A DNA stretch of 64,000 nt from Apostichopus japonicus (Eukaryota > Echinodermata > Holothuroidea > Aspidochirotida > Stichopodidae), in assembly GCF_037975245.1 (NCBI RefSeq), contig NC_092572.1:29373989-29437988 (forward strand). Reading direction: 5' to 3'. Of this stretch, positions 12,926 through 24,479 are shown piece after piece. Under the pieces are notes generated by a model that saw only the letters and a list, made by a program, of their open reading frames with translations, was not told the origin of the DNA and ran no database searches. A program made the position numbers and the translations under genes. How positions within the stretch are numbered: the first letter of the stretch is position 1; each line of letters opens with the position of its first letter.

Positions 12926-14263
12926 GTACCTGTTCAGCTAGAAAAATTAGCTAACAGCTGGTTGGGCCGAAGGGCCTATCTTTAGGGTTACTGTTTGGGC
13001 CCCTATGAAGGACAAAGTTACTGTCATTAGTATTTTAGTATACCCCGATGTGTAATAGTTCAAATGCAAAAGGATCTACACTTGTACCTTTTCAGCTGAA
13101 TAATACCATGTGGGCAGGGCCCTTTTGGGCCACTGTCTGGGGCCCCATGCAGTCAGATATTGCTGTTGTTGCTACAGCAATGTAATTAGTCTTGCTGAGA
13201 GCAGTATCCAACAAGTTTTGTTTATGTACCTTTTCAGCTAGATAAATTAGCCAACAGCTGGTTGGTCCGCATGGCCCATTCTTAGGGCTACTGTTTGGGC
13301 CCCTATGCAGGACAAACTTACTGTCATTAGTGTTTTAGTATACCCCAATGTGTAATAGTTCAAATGCAAAAGAATTCACCCTTGTACCTTTTCAGCTGAA
13401 TAATACCATATGGGCGGGCTTCTTTTGGGCCACTGTCTGGGGCCCCATGCAGTCAGATATTGCTGTTGTTGCTACAGCAATGTAATTAGTCTTGCTGGGA
13501 GCAGTATCCAACAAGTTTTCTTCATGTACCTTTTCAGCTAGATAAATTAGCCAACAGCTGGTTGTACCGCATGGCCCATTCTTAGGGCTACTGTTTAGGC
13601 CCCTATGCAGAACAAAGTTACTGTCATTAGTGTTTTAGTACACCCCAATGTGTAATAGTTCAAATGCAAAAGAATTCCTCCTTGTACCTTTTCAGCTGAA
13701 TAATACCATATGGGCGGGGCCCTTTTGGGCTACTGTCTGGGGCCCCATGCAGTCAGATATTGCTGTCATTGCCACCATGATGCAAGGTACCCTCCTAGGT
13801 ATAAAACCCAGAAACGTGTGTGCTTGTACCTCTTCAGCTAAATAAAAGCATATTTTGCCCCCCTATTTTGTGACCCCCTCACCTACCATGCAGGGTGTGT
13901 CCCGGCAGCAACACATTTTATTGAAGCTTGGTCACCTACCAACACAATCAGGCCACCAAACCTTTTGTGCCTCTTCAGCTGAATAAACCTTCTGGGCTCC
14001 TGGACTAATTCATAACCATAGCTAGTCGATGTGGAGACCCTGGAGTAGTGAGGCACAGTGGCTGCTTTCCTGGTCCATGGGATAGAGGCTAGGCCAAGTG
14101 CAATCCACTTGAACAGATCCTAGTGTTATAGTCCTTTGCACAAACCTTGGTTGTTTTATCAAAACGTCTTTGTCTCTTATTGACTTGCCTAGCCCTATTG
14201 CATCTAATGTACAGTTACAGTAATTACAATTATAAATCAAGCAAATTTGGCAAAGGTGGGGCT

Positions 14264-14494
14264 TATTCGCAGGGCAGCCCTGCGAATAGCCAGACACATA
14301 CACCTTATTCACAGGGCAGCCCTGCGAATAGCCGGAAACAAGTATCTTATTCACAGGGCAGCCCTGCGAATAGCCAGACACATATATCCTTATTCGCAGG
14401 GCAGCCCTGTGAATAGCCAGACACAAGCATCTTATTTGCAGGGCTGCCCTGCGAATAGCCAGACACATACACCTTATTCACAGGGCAGCCTTAG
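14264..14494. repeat. Minisatellite with palindromic core, ~42-bp unit
   Basis: About five and a half copies of TTATTCRCAGGGCAGCCCTG plus CGAATAGCCAGACACA. The core GCAGGGCAGCCCTGC is nearly self-complementary, so both strands are open in several frames and give false proteins of HRAALRI or SQGSPANS repeats. Two isolated half-copies occur at 15040-15092. A separate 24-bp duplication (GGGCTATTCGAGTTTGCTTT) lies at 14523-14568. Confidence 0.85.
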
Positions 14495-14509
14495 ACTGGG
14501 TTAACGGGC

Positions 14510-16160
14510 TCAGTAATTTTTGGGGCTATTCGAGTTTGCTTTTTGGGCTATTCGAGTTTGCTTTTGGGCACCAGCTATCTTTTTGAGAGTCTAATTGGGA
14601 GCCTCTATATTTTGAGGAATTTATTGGCCTTTGGGATTCCTATCTTAATGCTGTTAGGATTGGTTTTGGGAGCCTAGGGCCTTAAGATTGAACCAGTCTA
14701 GCATTAGTACTGCCGACATAAAAATGTCATCCCTCGATCATTTTCACCTTTGTTTTTGCAGAGTGACTGCTCATTTGCATGTAAAGGTGTGGGAGGGGGG
14801 GGGGTGTCACACCTTTGACCATATTGGCTTTCAAGTTCAGGCAATATCGGCTTTTGGGGAATCCCAAGATAAGCTCCCTTAAAATAAGCTTTTAAACTTG
14901 AACTGCTGGGGCTCCAAAAATTAGCTTATGAAGTGGCTAAGACTATTTGGGCCCAAAAGGTTGGCTTTTTCAAGGCCCCTAAACTGACTGGTATCAATAG
15001 CAAAACCTAATAATAAACCTATTTTTAAAATCGTCACAGCCCTGCGAATAAGGTGTCTGTGTACGTTATTCGCCGGGCTGCCCTGCGAATAATCGCTTCG
15101 TTTGGCAAAAGGATAAGTCTAGCATCTATGCCAGTAGGCTAATCATTAGGGTTAGTCTGAGCATGTATACTATCTATGTTCTAACGTCACCATCAGTTAA
15201 GTAGGCCCATGCCAAGGATGGTTCTGATTATTTATTATGTTAAAACTAAAAAGGAGCAACAACTAACGTTAGGCGTAGGCCTACGCCAATACAAAGTGAT
15301 ACTGATACGAAAGTCAACCCTGCTCATTGCAGCAATTCCTCGATTAGAAATCTAGGATAAAGCAACATTGGATGTACCAACGTTCAATCGTCAGTATTAT
15401 AAGGACATCATAAACTAGGCCAAGCATAGGCATATCCTATCTTGTTTGCTAAGTCTCTAACGTCAACGAAGACTTTGGTCAGGCAGATATATAATGTAGG
15501 CTAATGCAATGTCGCAATCCCAACCGGCGTTACAAGTTACAACCTTGCAGCGTAGTCCTACGTACTTAATCAACAGAAATTTCGACTTCATTTGCCTACA
15601 ATATCATACAAGTGTACACATATATTTTACGACTTTGTTTTGGCTTCTACAGTTATTCTATTCTTACCTTTGTCAAAACGTTTTCTGATCATTTGGACTG
15701 CCATCTCCGATAGATTGGAGCAATGGATGGGCTACCGGCTCTATAAATGCAGACAGTGCGTGACCTAGGCTAGCTACAGTAGATGTAAACAAAATAAGTT
15801 TGGGCCGGGTCAAAAGGTCACGAGAAGCAGCCCTATGATTGGTCAGTTGCAAAAATCAGGCATGACGCATGATCAATTAAAATACTACAGTTTTACTGCA
15901 TTTTTAGAGTAATGTGCAACAATCGTGTTGTTGGCATAGCAAATTATGAATGTCGTGATTATTCCCCGCATTTTAAGCTGCAGTAACACCATTCCCCTAA
16001 AAAAGTGAGCAAAGGAAGCGAAAAGCGCCATGGGAAGACGGCCTACGTACTGTTTGTCGCGCCGGTACTTTCTTGTCGTACACAGAAAGCGCCACAACTT
16101 TATGAGTGGCTTCAGTATATGTCACATGACGTCATCCTATCCTAAAAATTGTCCATGGTA
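14510..16160. other. No supported gene
   Basis: Low-complexity and short ORFs only, apart from two stray units of the 42-bp minisatellite near 15040-15092. Confidence 0.5.
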
Positions 16161-16165
16161 CTGCT

Positions 16166-17400
16166 GCACCGGCCGCGAATTTCTTTTTCCTGAACCTTTC
16201 GGGCAGTGTACGAGGAGTTTAGCCAATCAGAGCGAGGCTGCGTTGATGACGTACTACTCAGTAAAGATGGTCAGTCGGGTAAATGCGTTGCTTCAATAAC
16301 ATAAGGTGGAAAACGAAAGTCCGCGAGTTCAGGCCCCCGTGTGGATTTTTCCCCCATTTTTCTCATGTCCAAGTAGTTATGTCCAAGTATTATATCATGA
16401 ATTGAAAATCGATATTATAAGTTATGTCATGGTTTTAGTGCATGGTCATCTTATATATGAAACTCCGAAGATAGTGTGGCGAAAATATATATAGTTTCAT
16501 TTGTTTATTTTCCTTCTAGATCTTATTAGAGGGAAATCGGTCACAGTCCCAAAATGTGGTACATCCGTTTTAGGAAAGTTTATCCTAATTTAAAGGCAGA
16601 TGACTGGCTAGAATAATAGACAAGGGAAACAGATATTCATTCTGGAACAATTTAAAAGAGAGGATTTATTGCATAATAAAACAAGGGCAGTGCTTGCACT
16701 CTTTTTTACATAAATCGCTCATCAGTTTACAACAAATATTTGGCAGTTTCCACAATGAACCGTTAATTACTGGACCTCGTCTCTCTCAAGGAGTTGCTGT
16801 AGGAAAAGTTTTTTCATTGCAATCGGACCTCCGTTAGGTCTCCAATTATTAACACATAGAGCAGGATTTTTAATAAATAAACCAATGATAATTTACAAGT
16901 AAAGAAAGTCAAATCTGTTTTATCTAACTGATGTTAGTCGATTCCTAAACACAGTTCCAGGCGCAGAAAATCAAAATTACAATTAAATACAGGATCAGAC
17001 AAAGACTTTTTAAAAAATATATGATTAAACGGCCAACTAAAATTACTTTTTTACTTGCAAACAGCAACTTGACGAGTGAGTCAAAATTTAATAATCTTAG
17101 CACTATAGCAACAACTTGAAATTCACAGCGATCATACATCGCCGTTTTTCAACAAAGAAACCGATGCAAACGTCACGTAAGTTGTGCACAATGATTCAGT
17201 ATAATGTTATTAGTGCAAGGCCTACATACCGTAATACTTTCTGTTGTAGTACAACAATGATGTTGACTTATCGAATGTCATTTCCCCACTTCAACATTTG
17301 GTCAGCACGTAGAACGTCATCAACACAGCCTCGCTCTGATTGGTTAAACTCCACGTACACTGCCCGAAAGGTTTAGGAAAAAGAAATTCGCGCACCGGCC
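16166..17400. repeat. Inverted ~92-bp pair carrying CCAAT and CRE-like words
   Basis: Bases 16166-16257 match the complement of 17309-17400 over nearly their full length. Each arm holds CCAATCAGAGCGAGGC (CCAAT box type) and TGATGACGT (CRE type), plus AATTTCTTTTTCCT. The 1.05 kb between them has no assignable gene. The pair could be the ends of a foldback element or two inverted promoter fragments. Confidence 0.6.
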
Positions 17401-17677
17401 CAGACATGTTGTTTATCCAGGTAACGCCTGCGATTGGCTGAAACCCTAAAGCTTTTCTGAGATCTATTTCTATTGGTGCTAACATTATGTGACAACGGGA
17501 ATCGGGTGGCATTATCGGCATAGAACAAAAGACAAATCAACCTTCGAACCCGGATGTGGCGCTCAGTTCAACATACATATTTACGGAAGCGTAGAAGGGA
17601 CATGGTGATGAAAGAGTTACAAACACGTCAAAATGTTAAAAATTCAGAAAAATGACGTTTTGCCGAGTTTAACAACT

Positions 17678-18027
17678 CAGGCGCGTATCCAGGGGGGGCG
17701 GCGTTGGGGCGCGCCCCCCGGGTAAGGAAAAGATGAGAGAAAAAAGAGAAGAAAAAAGGGGAAAAGAGGGGGGGAAGAGGAGGAAGGATGGGAAAAGAAA
17801 AAGAAGAAAGAGAAAAAGAAGAAAACGGAGGGAACAGAACAAAAATGCCAAGACACCGGGAATAGAAAGAGGAACAGTGACATAATTACAGCACTGATCC
17901 CTATAATGTACACAGGGTAGCCAGTGACGGATCAAAGATTTCGGAAGGGGCGTGCGCCTCAGCCTACCCCCCCCCCCCTTACACCGACAACTCCATTTTT
18001 AAAGTTTCCAATTTTCCTCTCTCACTA

Positions 18028-18087
<60 letters not shown>

Positions 18088-19402
18088 TATATATACTATA
18101 TTATGACGCGTGTGTGTATGGAAACCTAAAACAATTGTAAAATTGTGCTATGAAACCAACTGTAGCTGGTCTTGAACTCGACCGAGTCGTCGGGGAACAG
18201 GACGTATTTCGGTATTAGCCTAGGATCTATATGCGAACTGCACTAGACATATGTCCTTCGATGCAACATTGTCATCCAGAGATAAAATGTTATACAACGC
18301 GAACTGAATGCTACTTGTTACCCACCCCTAGTACCGTAACTCATTCAATGAATCTAAAAATAAAATTTTCCGCATGCGATTTGAGAATTGAGCACATTTC
18401 CTGTGAATATCATGTAGTGGATCCAAAGGTGTATCATTGCCAGGGGGGGGGGGGGGGACGCACACATCACTTCTTGAGATTGTTTCCAACTGCATGAAAA
18501 CGCGCTCCCACAACCCTACGCCCACCCCTCTATAATCGCTTCCCGATGAGTTACGAAACCAGACCCATCGTTTACAAAAGTCTACTTGGATTATTTGTCC
18601 CCTGATTCTTTTACCCATGCATTTCCCCCAAACTAAATTTCTAAGCCATGCGATCTAAAACTTAAGGAGGTTGGGAGCATCATTGGGTCTGGGAAGTGTT
18701 ATTTCCGGTGATCTGGGAGGTATATTTGCCAAAAATTTCTGGTATGCTACGCGCGAACCCATGGTCGCGCTCCGCTTAGATAGTATCAGATGACAGACAA
18801 TCGTCTCCACCAGTATCCAAGATTGATCTGCGCCCATGCACCAATAAATTAACTGTCTGAATTTTCGAAATTTCCCTGACCAACATTCCTTAACATTTTT
18901 CCCTCTTCTCGTGCAATTTTGACTGGTCTGTTAGGGGTTGAAGAAGTTTTTTTTTTCTATAATGGTTGTCCATAAATGAAATTTTGTGCAACATTATGGG
19001 TATGTTTTGAAGTGAATTTATTTCACGAGAAGTGTGAATTTTCAAATTCTGAACGAATAATGGGCTTAAAAACGTGGGGCTGGCGGGTATTGTGGGCCGC
19101 CACGTAGAATCACCTACAAAAGCAATGATCCACAGGAGATGCGATGAGGTCGAACATGATGTGTGACTGGTGACGATCTCCAAAAACGTTATGGATGAAA
19201 AAAACATATTGGGAAATTACTTGGTTTACTCAGGCAAAAGTGAACATGATGGTCATTTTCCAGCCCGAGATGTGCCATTTCCGGTGATCTGGGGGGTGTA
19301 AAAACCAGAAATTTTCTTGTACGCTGCGCGCCAACCGATGGTGGCGCTCCGCCTAGATAGTCATTCGCGCCCCCGGGTTAGAAAATCCTGGATACGCCCC
19401 TG
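17678..19402. mobile_element. TIR element (CAGGCGCGTATCCAGG ends), non-autonomous
   Basis: The ends are CAGGCGCGTATCCAGG and CCTGGATACGCCCCTG. The repeat CAACT flanks both sides (17673-17677, 19403-19407). The termini look hAT-like, yet only about 5 bp of duplication can be read because of the surrounding array. Inside are a poly-purine tract (17720-17880), a (TA)n run and two copies of the ~95-bp shared module (18692-18784, 19271-19361). A segment (18890-19160) is inverted relative to the 6236-7457 element. No transposase. Confidence 0.65.
18031..18087. repeat. (TA)n microsatellite
   Basis: Uninterrupted TA dinucleotides, about 28 units. Confidence 0.98.
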
Positions 19403-19701
19403 CAACTCGTCAAAACGACAAAATTATTAAATTTGCCGAGATACAACAAATCGTCAAAATGACAACTTTCAGATTTTTGTCATTTTGATGACTTATTGTA
19501 TCTCGGCAAAACGTCAATTTTCAGATTTTTTTTTTTCATTTTGACGACTTGTTATATTTCGGCTAACCGCTAAAATTCAGATTTTTTTTTCATTTTGACG
19601 ACCTGTCGTATCTCGGCTAAACGTCAACTTTCAAAATTTTGTCATTTTGACGACTTGTTTTATCTCGACAAAACGTTAAGATTCAGATTATATACCTGGA
19701 C

Positions 19702-20355
19702 CAAGGGTGGCGGAACCGGGCGGGGGGCACAGTGGGCACGTGCCCCCCACTTTTCCTCAGGTTAAAATGTGCCCTTTTTCTATATAAAAATTGAGGTGCC
19801 TCAAGTTAGCAAGAGGCCAGGGAACCAGAATGAACACTCGAGAAGGGCCATTTCCGGCCATCTGAGGGTTTGTAAAACCAACAATTTTTTCTTGTACGCT
19901 CCGCGCAAACTGATGGTGGCGCTCCGCTCAGATGGTCGTGCATACAACTTGGCAAATCCTGGCTAAGCTCGTGACTTTTAATGAATTTCTGTGGGTCAAA
20001 CTCAAAGCTATTTCGAATGGAAAAAAATTGTTAAGATATTAACAAGAAGAAAACTCTAATTCGTAGATTCCTACATTAGCAACTAGCATGATTTCATCTC
20101 ATTTTGTCGCAAAAGAAAACTTGTTCTTTGTTTCCCAATTTGCGCATTGGATATAGCAGTGCTAGTATGCATATTTTCCTTTAGGGGGGGGGGGGGGCGT
20201 TGATGGAGTGATGTGTTTAAACAAATAAGATAATACAATAAGAGTTATAAAGGGTACTAAATATAAGGCTGCATCAGTCCAATCGAATTTCTTCAAAGTG
20301 CCCTTTGATGTCGGTGCCCCCCCCCCCCAGATTAAAAGTGCTTCCGCCGCCCTTG
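19702..20355. mobile_element. Short hAT-like element, CAAGGGTGGCGGAACC ends
   Basis: The left end CAAGGGTGGCGGAACC matches the inverted right end (CTTCCGCCGCCCTTG). The flanks are ACCTGGAC (19694-19701) and ACCTGGCC (20356-20363), seven of eight bases identical. It is 654 bp long and carries one shared module (19843-19936). The G/C-rich terminal tracts (GGGGGGCAC and CCCCCCCC) are typical of its relatives in this window. Confidence 0.75.
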
Positions 20356-20760
20356 ACCTGGCCATCCCCAACATGAGTGTATATAAGAAACATTTTCTTT
20401 TTCATGGATGGTGCGGGGGGGGTGCCTTCAAGCCTAGATGTACAGGTTTATCATATTCTTTGTTATATTTTATACTTTTTTTGTGAGACAAATTGCAGTC
20501 TCACCCGACACAGCGACATTATCCCGCCTACGTGTCGTTGCACAATGTATGTTTTTCTGGAGGCAGCTGAGTACTGTGTTAAAATAATAAATAAGGTAAC
20601 TAAATAGGAGCTTAAAAAATATACTGTCCCATTTTTCCCCTTCAAAGTGATGTTCCCATTTTTTCTTCTTCTAATTTACCAAATTTTTGGGGAAGTGTAA
20701 ATTTCTAAAACGTGAGATTATAAAATAAAGAATGTTTAGATGCAACTTGCAAGGCCTCAA

Positions 20761-20852
20761 AAGTGCCGTTTCCGGCAATCTGAGAGGCATTTTTGCCAAA
20801 AATGTTCTGGTACGCTACGCGCCAACCGATGGTGGCGCTCCGCTTAGATAGT
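20761..20852 (+). repeat. Isolated copy of the ~95-bp shared module
   Basis: AAGTGCCGTTTCCGGC through GGTGGCGCTCCGCTTAGATA matches six other copies at 6298, 7181, 18692, 19271, 19843 and 26368. The ends of a surrounding transposon could not be placed. Confidence 0.7.
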
Positions 20853-21288
20853 GTCACGGGAACTTTCGGGCACAAAAAGTTCTGCCCCCCAAACTGAAAT
20901 GGTCCCGTACGCCTATGATCGGGACTATACTTCAATGTTAATTGGTCAGAAATCAGTGCCTGGGGGAGAGGGGGGAAGGGGAGACTTGTGTGTCAAATTT
21001 AAACAAGTTTGGGCTGAAATGTCAGTTAATTAGGCTAGGCCTTCCCATGCAATGATATAGGTTTAGCCTAGGCCTAGTCACATATCAGATTTATCCACAT
21101 GAGAAATTATGTAAAAATGAAAAACCACATGACTAGGTCACAGCTTTGCACTCCTAATGTTATAAGCCTCATACTATAACACAGACATGAGTTTTATTAA
21201 TCTCATGTTGTTCTTATTCTACAATTATACTTCCCAGCGGTATGTTTTGAAGCACTGTCAGTGAGGCAGATTATATTTCCATATTAGG

Positions 21289-21532
21289 CACAGCAGATCA
21301 TGAGATTGGTGTAAATCTCAATAAACTGAACTGCTCATTGGCATAGCAGGCTTCCTTATGGCATTGATTTTCTGAACATTAAAAAGGGACACCTTTACAG
21401 TAAGGTATATTATATGTTTCTATATAAAGCACATCAGGTCATGAAATTGGTGTAAATCTCTATAAACTGAACTGCCCATAACAGGATTCCTTATGGCATT
21501 GATTTTCTGAACATTCAAAAAGGGACACATAC
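21289..21532 (+). repeat. Tandem duplication, two ~105-bp copies
   Basis: The phrases GAAATTGGTGTAAATCTC / GAGATTGGTGTAAATCTC, then TTATGGCATTGATTTTCTGA and AAAGGGACAC, occur at 21289-21393 and 21430-21532. Confidence 0.8.
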
Positions 21533-21884
21533 AGTTTTCATGGGAGAGAATGTTTATATAGATACAAACTGATAAGATTTAAACATGGTTCAAAACTCAA
21601 ATAAAGACCATTAATGGAATTGATTTTGTTTTAATTTGAAAATATTTTCTAACAAATGTGACTGGCTTCTGTTAGGTGCAGAAATATATAACTCTTTCTG
21701 TTATTATGTGTCATTTTGTGTGGCAGAACTGGAAGATTTTTCCCAAGAGGAGCTAACAGCCATGACAGAGTACAAGAAACACACAACCTTGAGCCTTCCG
21801 ATACCGTACTTGCAAACTCCATGGAAAATCTGTTGGCTGCAGTTTACTTAGCCCTATGATAGTAAGTGTTGTTCAATGTAAAAT

Positions 21885-22503
21885 GGGACAAACTAAAACG
21901 AATGACAGCGAATGACCGAATGACAATTGACTTTGTACAGGGTAAATGATCATTTGCGAATGACAGCGAATGACAGCGAATGACAGCGAAGGACAACGAA
22001 TGACAACGAAGGACAGTGTTGAGTGGAGAAAGAATGATAAACGGAGTGGAGTAAATGCGGTTATTGGTTTTCTGCGCAAAAATGCTTTGAGGAAAATCGC
22101 ATGTTACGTGTTTGTAGTGTAATTTACGGATAGAAACCACAGGGAAATATTTTGTGTGAGAATGCGCTTGAATGCTGTGCTTTTTACCTCTGTAGATTTA
22201 TATAGAAAGATAACTGAAGCCGTTTCAAGATTATAGTATTGTTAGTTTCTAACAATTAATATCGGAAAAATGACGTTAAATTTACTTTTTAAAATCAGAC
22301 TTCCAATTTCGCTTACTATAAGGTGCGTTTTTATCTTGTCCGTAGTAGATATAGATACCCACGAAGTCTGAACTGTGATATCCGGTTGAAGCAAATGTCT
22401 GTGCTGTCATTGTCATTCGTTTTAGTCAACGCATTTTTTTAGTGTGTACAACATATTGTCATTCGTTATGTGTAACGCAATTGTCATTCGTTTTAGTAAC
22501 ACC
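21885..22503. mobile_element. Possible TIR element with CGAATGACA repeats
   Basis: CTAAAACGAATGACA at the left (about 21892) reappears inverted as TGTCATTCGTTTTAG at about 22417 and 22481. Inside the left end GCGAATGACA repeats several times (about 21955-22000). No target duplication was confirmed and no transposase is present. Confidence 0.4.
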
Positions 22504-22509
22504 CATGTA

Positions 22510-23815
22510 AAATGCAATTGAATACTGCTGAGTATTACTATTAAGTAAAATATCTCTATACATAAGTTGAGCAACTAAAACAGTTTGTGGTACAACAAAG
22601 ACATGCTTCATATTGCTTTATATTAAACTACAACTCAAACCAAAAATGAGTTGCATGGGTGATTGATACCATGTATAAGTTATGCATGTAGAGGTCAATT
22701 GAGGTCACTGCGATCATTGCAATAACCCATATCTCATACGTCCATACACTTCCTCCTATTAAAGTGTTAAAGATATTGATTTATCTTTGCAAAAGATTGG
22801 TCACTTACTGTACTCTCTGCCAATTGTGGAAGCATAACTTGAAGTCACTGCAAAGTCATCAATTTTATATTAGATGAATTTTCTTGTGGTAGTGAAATTC
22901 AGTTAAATTAAGGTGCATGTGTCTTAAAAATTTAAAACAGAAAGGCCAAATCAGGACTGTACAACATATAACTGTACACAATTCTAAGCATTCCTACAAT
23001 CTGTATTGTACAGTAGATGGCAAGTCTCTGACTTCTAGTTTTAATTCTCTATGGTATAAACAAATAGTGTGACCTTGGCCTTCAGTAAGGGTCAGTTCTT
23101 TTTAAAATTGTTGTCATAGAGCAGTGAGATACCTTGGCTATCTCAGAAATGGGGGGTGGGGGGTTGGGAGAAGATGTAAACTTTCAGTGAATGTTATTTT
23201 ACTGTATCAAATTTAAGCAATTTCACAAATCTTTTGTTGCAGATGAACTTGGCATTTTCTCTTTTAACTCTGTTGTTTTGGGGAATTTCAACATCGAAAG
23301 ATGCAAGGGTGCATCCTTGCAATCATTCATAGATGTAAAACAAGTAAGTTTCATTTTTTTAGATTTATGTTTATTCTACATAGAATTGCTGATAGCCCAC
23401 TGATTAATGGTAAAGTGGAACCAGTTTAGATCTGTAAGGAAATTGAACAATTTATTTACTGAGATGTCAGCCAGAAACAACAGGACTTTGCAAAGCATGG
23501 AAACAAATTGTCTAAAACGAAGAGAAAATTGCTTTGACAGAGAACTTTCAGTGCTCCTACCTTTATCTACCGTAAAATGACAACAAAAACAATGTTGAAC
23601 CAATATCACACCCTTTGGTTGGACTATAGGCTAAGTGCTTCAAATAACACTATTGACTCATTTTGCTCCAAGCGACTATCGTGTAATGCACATTTACACT
23701 TTTGACCTTCGCCTATTATGCAATTGGTATGTCAAGTTCACGAACACAGGCTGTGTGTACTAACATCTCCATTTTCTTGTTTGTCGAAAAGATCAGAGGA
23801 AACGAGCGTCATAGT
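22510..23815. other. No supported gene
   Basis: AT-rich sequence with short ORFs only. The ORF at 23191-23403 shows no recognisable domain. Confidence 0.5.
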
Positions 23816-23820
23816 GGTGA

Positions 23821-24310
23821 TTTAACCAGGAATGAGGTGGAAAATTCTTTAATATTAACCAGGATAATGGTGACATCAACCAGAAAATGTTGTTTAATTT
23901 AACCAGAAAGAGGTGGAACATTCTGTGATATTAACCAGGATAGTGTTAGCATCAACCAGGTAAAGTGTGGTAAATTTGACCAGGAAAGAGGTGAAACTTT
24001 TATGATATTAACCAGGACAGTATTAGCACCAACCAGGAAATGTTGGTTGATTTAACCAGGAAAGAGGTGGAATACGCTTGATATTAACCAGGATAGTAGT
24101 CCCATCAACCAGAAAATGTGGGTTATTTAACCAGGAATGAGGTAAATACCCATTGATATTAACCAGGATAGTGTAAAAATCTCACCAGGAAATTTAACCA
24201 GATTTTCTATACTAGGAGGAAACCTGGTGAAAACAACCAGGATATGGAGGGTGACATATAAACGCATTTAAAATTTCACCAGTTCCTGGTGAAATTTCAC
24301 CAGGTTGTTT
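23821..24310. repeat. 77-bp minisatellite of AACCAGGA motifs
   Basis: TTTAACCAGGAAAGAGGTGG or variants starts at about 23821, 23898, 23975, 24052 and 24126, a period near 77 bp. Each unit holds three CCAGGA/CCAGAA blocks (TTTAACCAGG, ATTAACCAGGATAGT, ATCAACCAGGAAATG). The end has a short palindrome, CACCAGTTCCTGGTG, then AATTTCACCAGG. Confidence 0.85.
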
Positions 24311-24479
24311 TTTAGAGTGTATAGATAGTTGAGAGTGATGAAGGCTACCACTTTTAATTAGTACTGGTCCGATGTCGGTGTTAAGATTTTTAAGAGGAAG
24401 GTAAAATAAAGGGAAATTTTACATGCCGTTCTTGTATTTTAACTAAATTCTTATTGTTCTTAAATGATTATGCAATTAA

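Larger units (their letters stand above)
9068..14005. mobile_element. 4.9-kb foldback element with long tandem-repeat arms, TA flanks
   Basis: The outer ends are exact inverts (GTCCAGGAGCCCAGAAGG at 9068; its complement ends at 14005) and both are flanked by TA (9066-9067, 14006-14007). The left arm to about 9925 is matched, inverted, by the right arm from about 12930 to 14005. Within each arm a 300-bp unit repeats; GGGGCCCCATGCAGTCAGAT falls at about 13141, 13441 and 13741, and its complement near 9323 and 9622. Decayed units extend in to about 12055. The interior (about 9930-12050) has no ORF I can assign. TA flanks suggest a Tc1/mariner-like target preference, but no transposase is present, so the class is open. 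Confidence 0.75.
17630..19693. repeat. ~55-bp GACGACTTGT/CGTCAAAA tandem array, split by a transposon
   Basis: The array text (TTTTGACGACTTGTTNTATC, AAAACGTCAA, CAGATTTTT) runs at 19403-19693 with GAYGACYT at about 19487, 19543, 19598 and 19649. Its left end lies at about 17630-17677. The element at 17678-19402 interrupts it. Confidence 0.6.

Noticed and set aside
14022-14504. ORFs of up to 148 codons on both strands with HRAALRI / SQGSPANS repeats
   Set aside because: They are produced by the 42-bp palindromic minisatellite, which is open in several frames by symmetry.
17669-17935. Phe/Leu/Ser-rich minus-strand ORFs resembling membrane proteins
   Set aside because: They translate a poly-purine low-complexity tract inside a TIR element.
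18031-18087. Replication origin or regulatory AT element
   Set aside because: It is a plain TA microsatellite with no other supporting signal.
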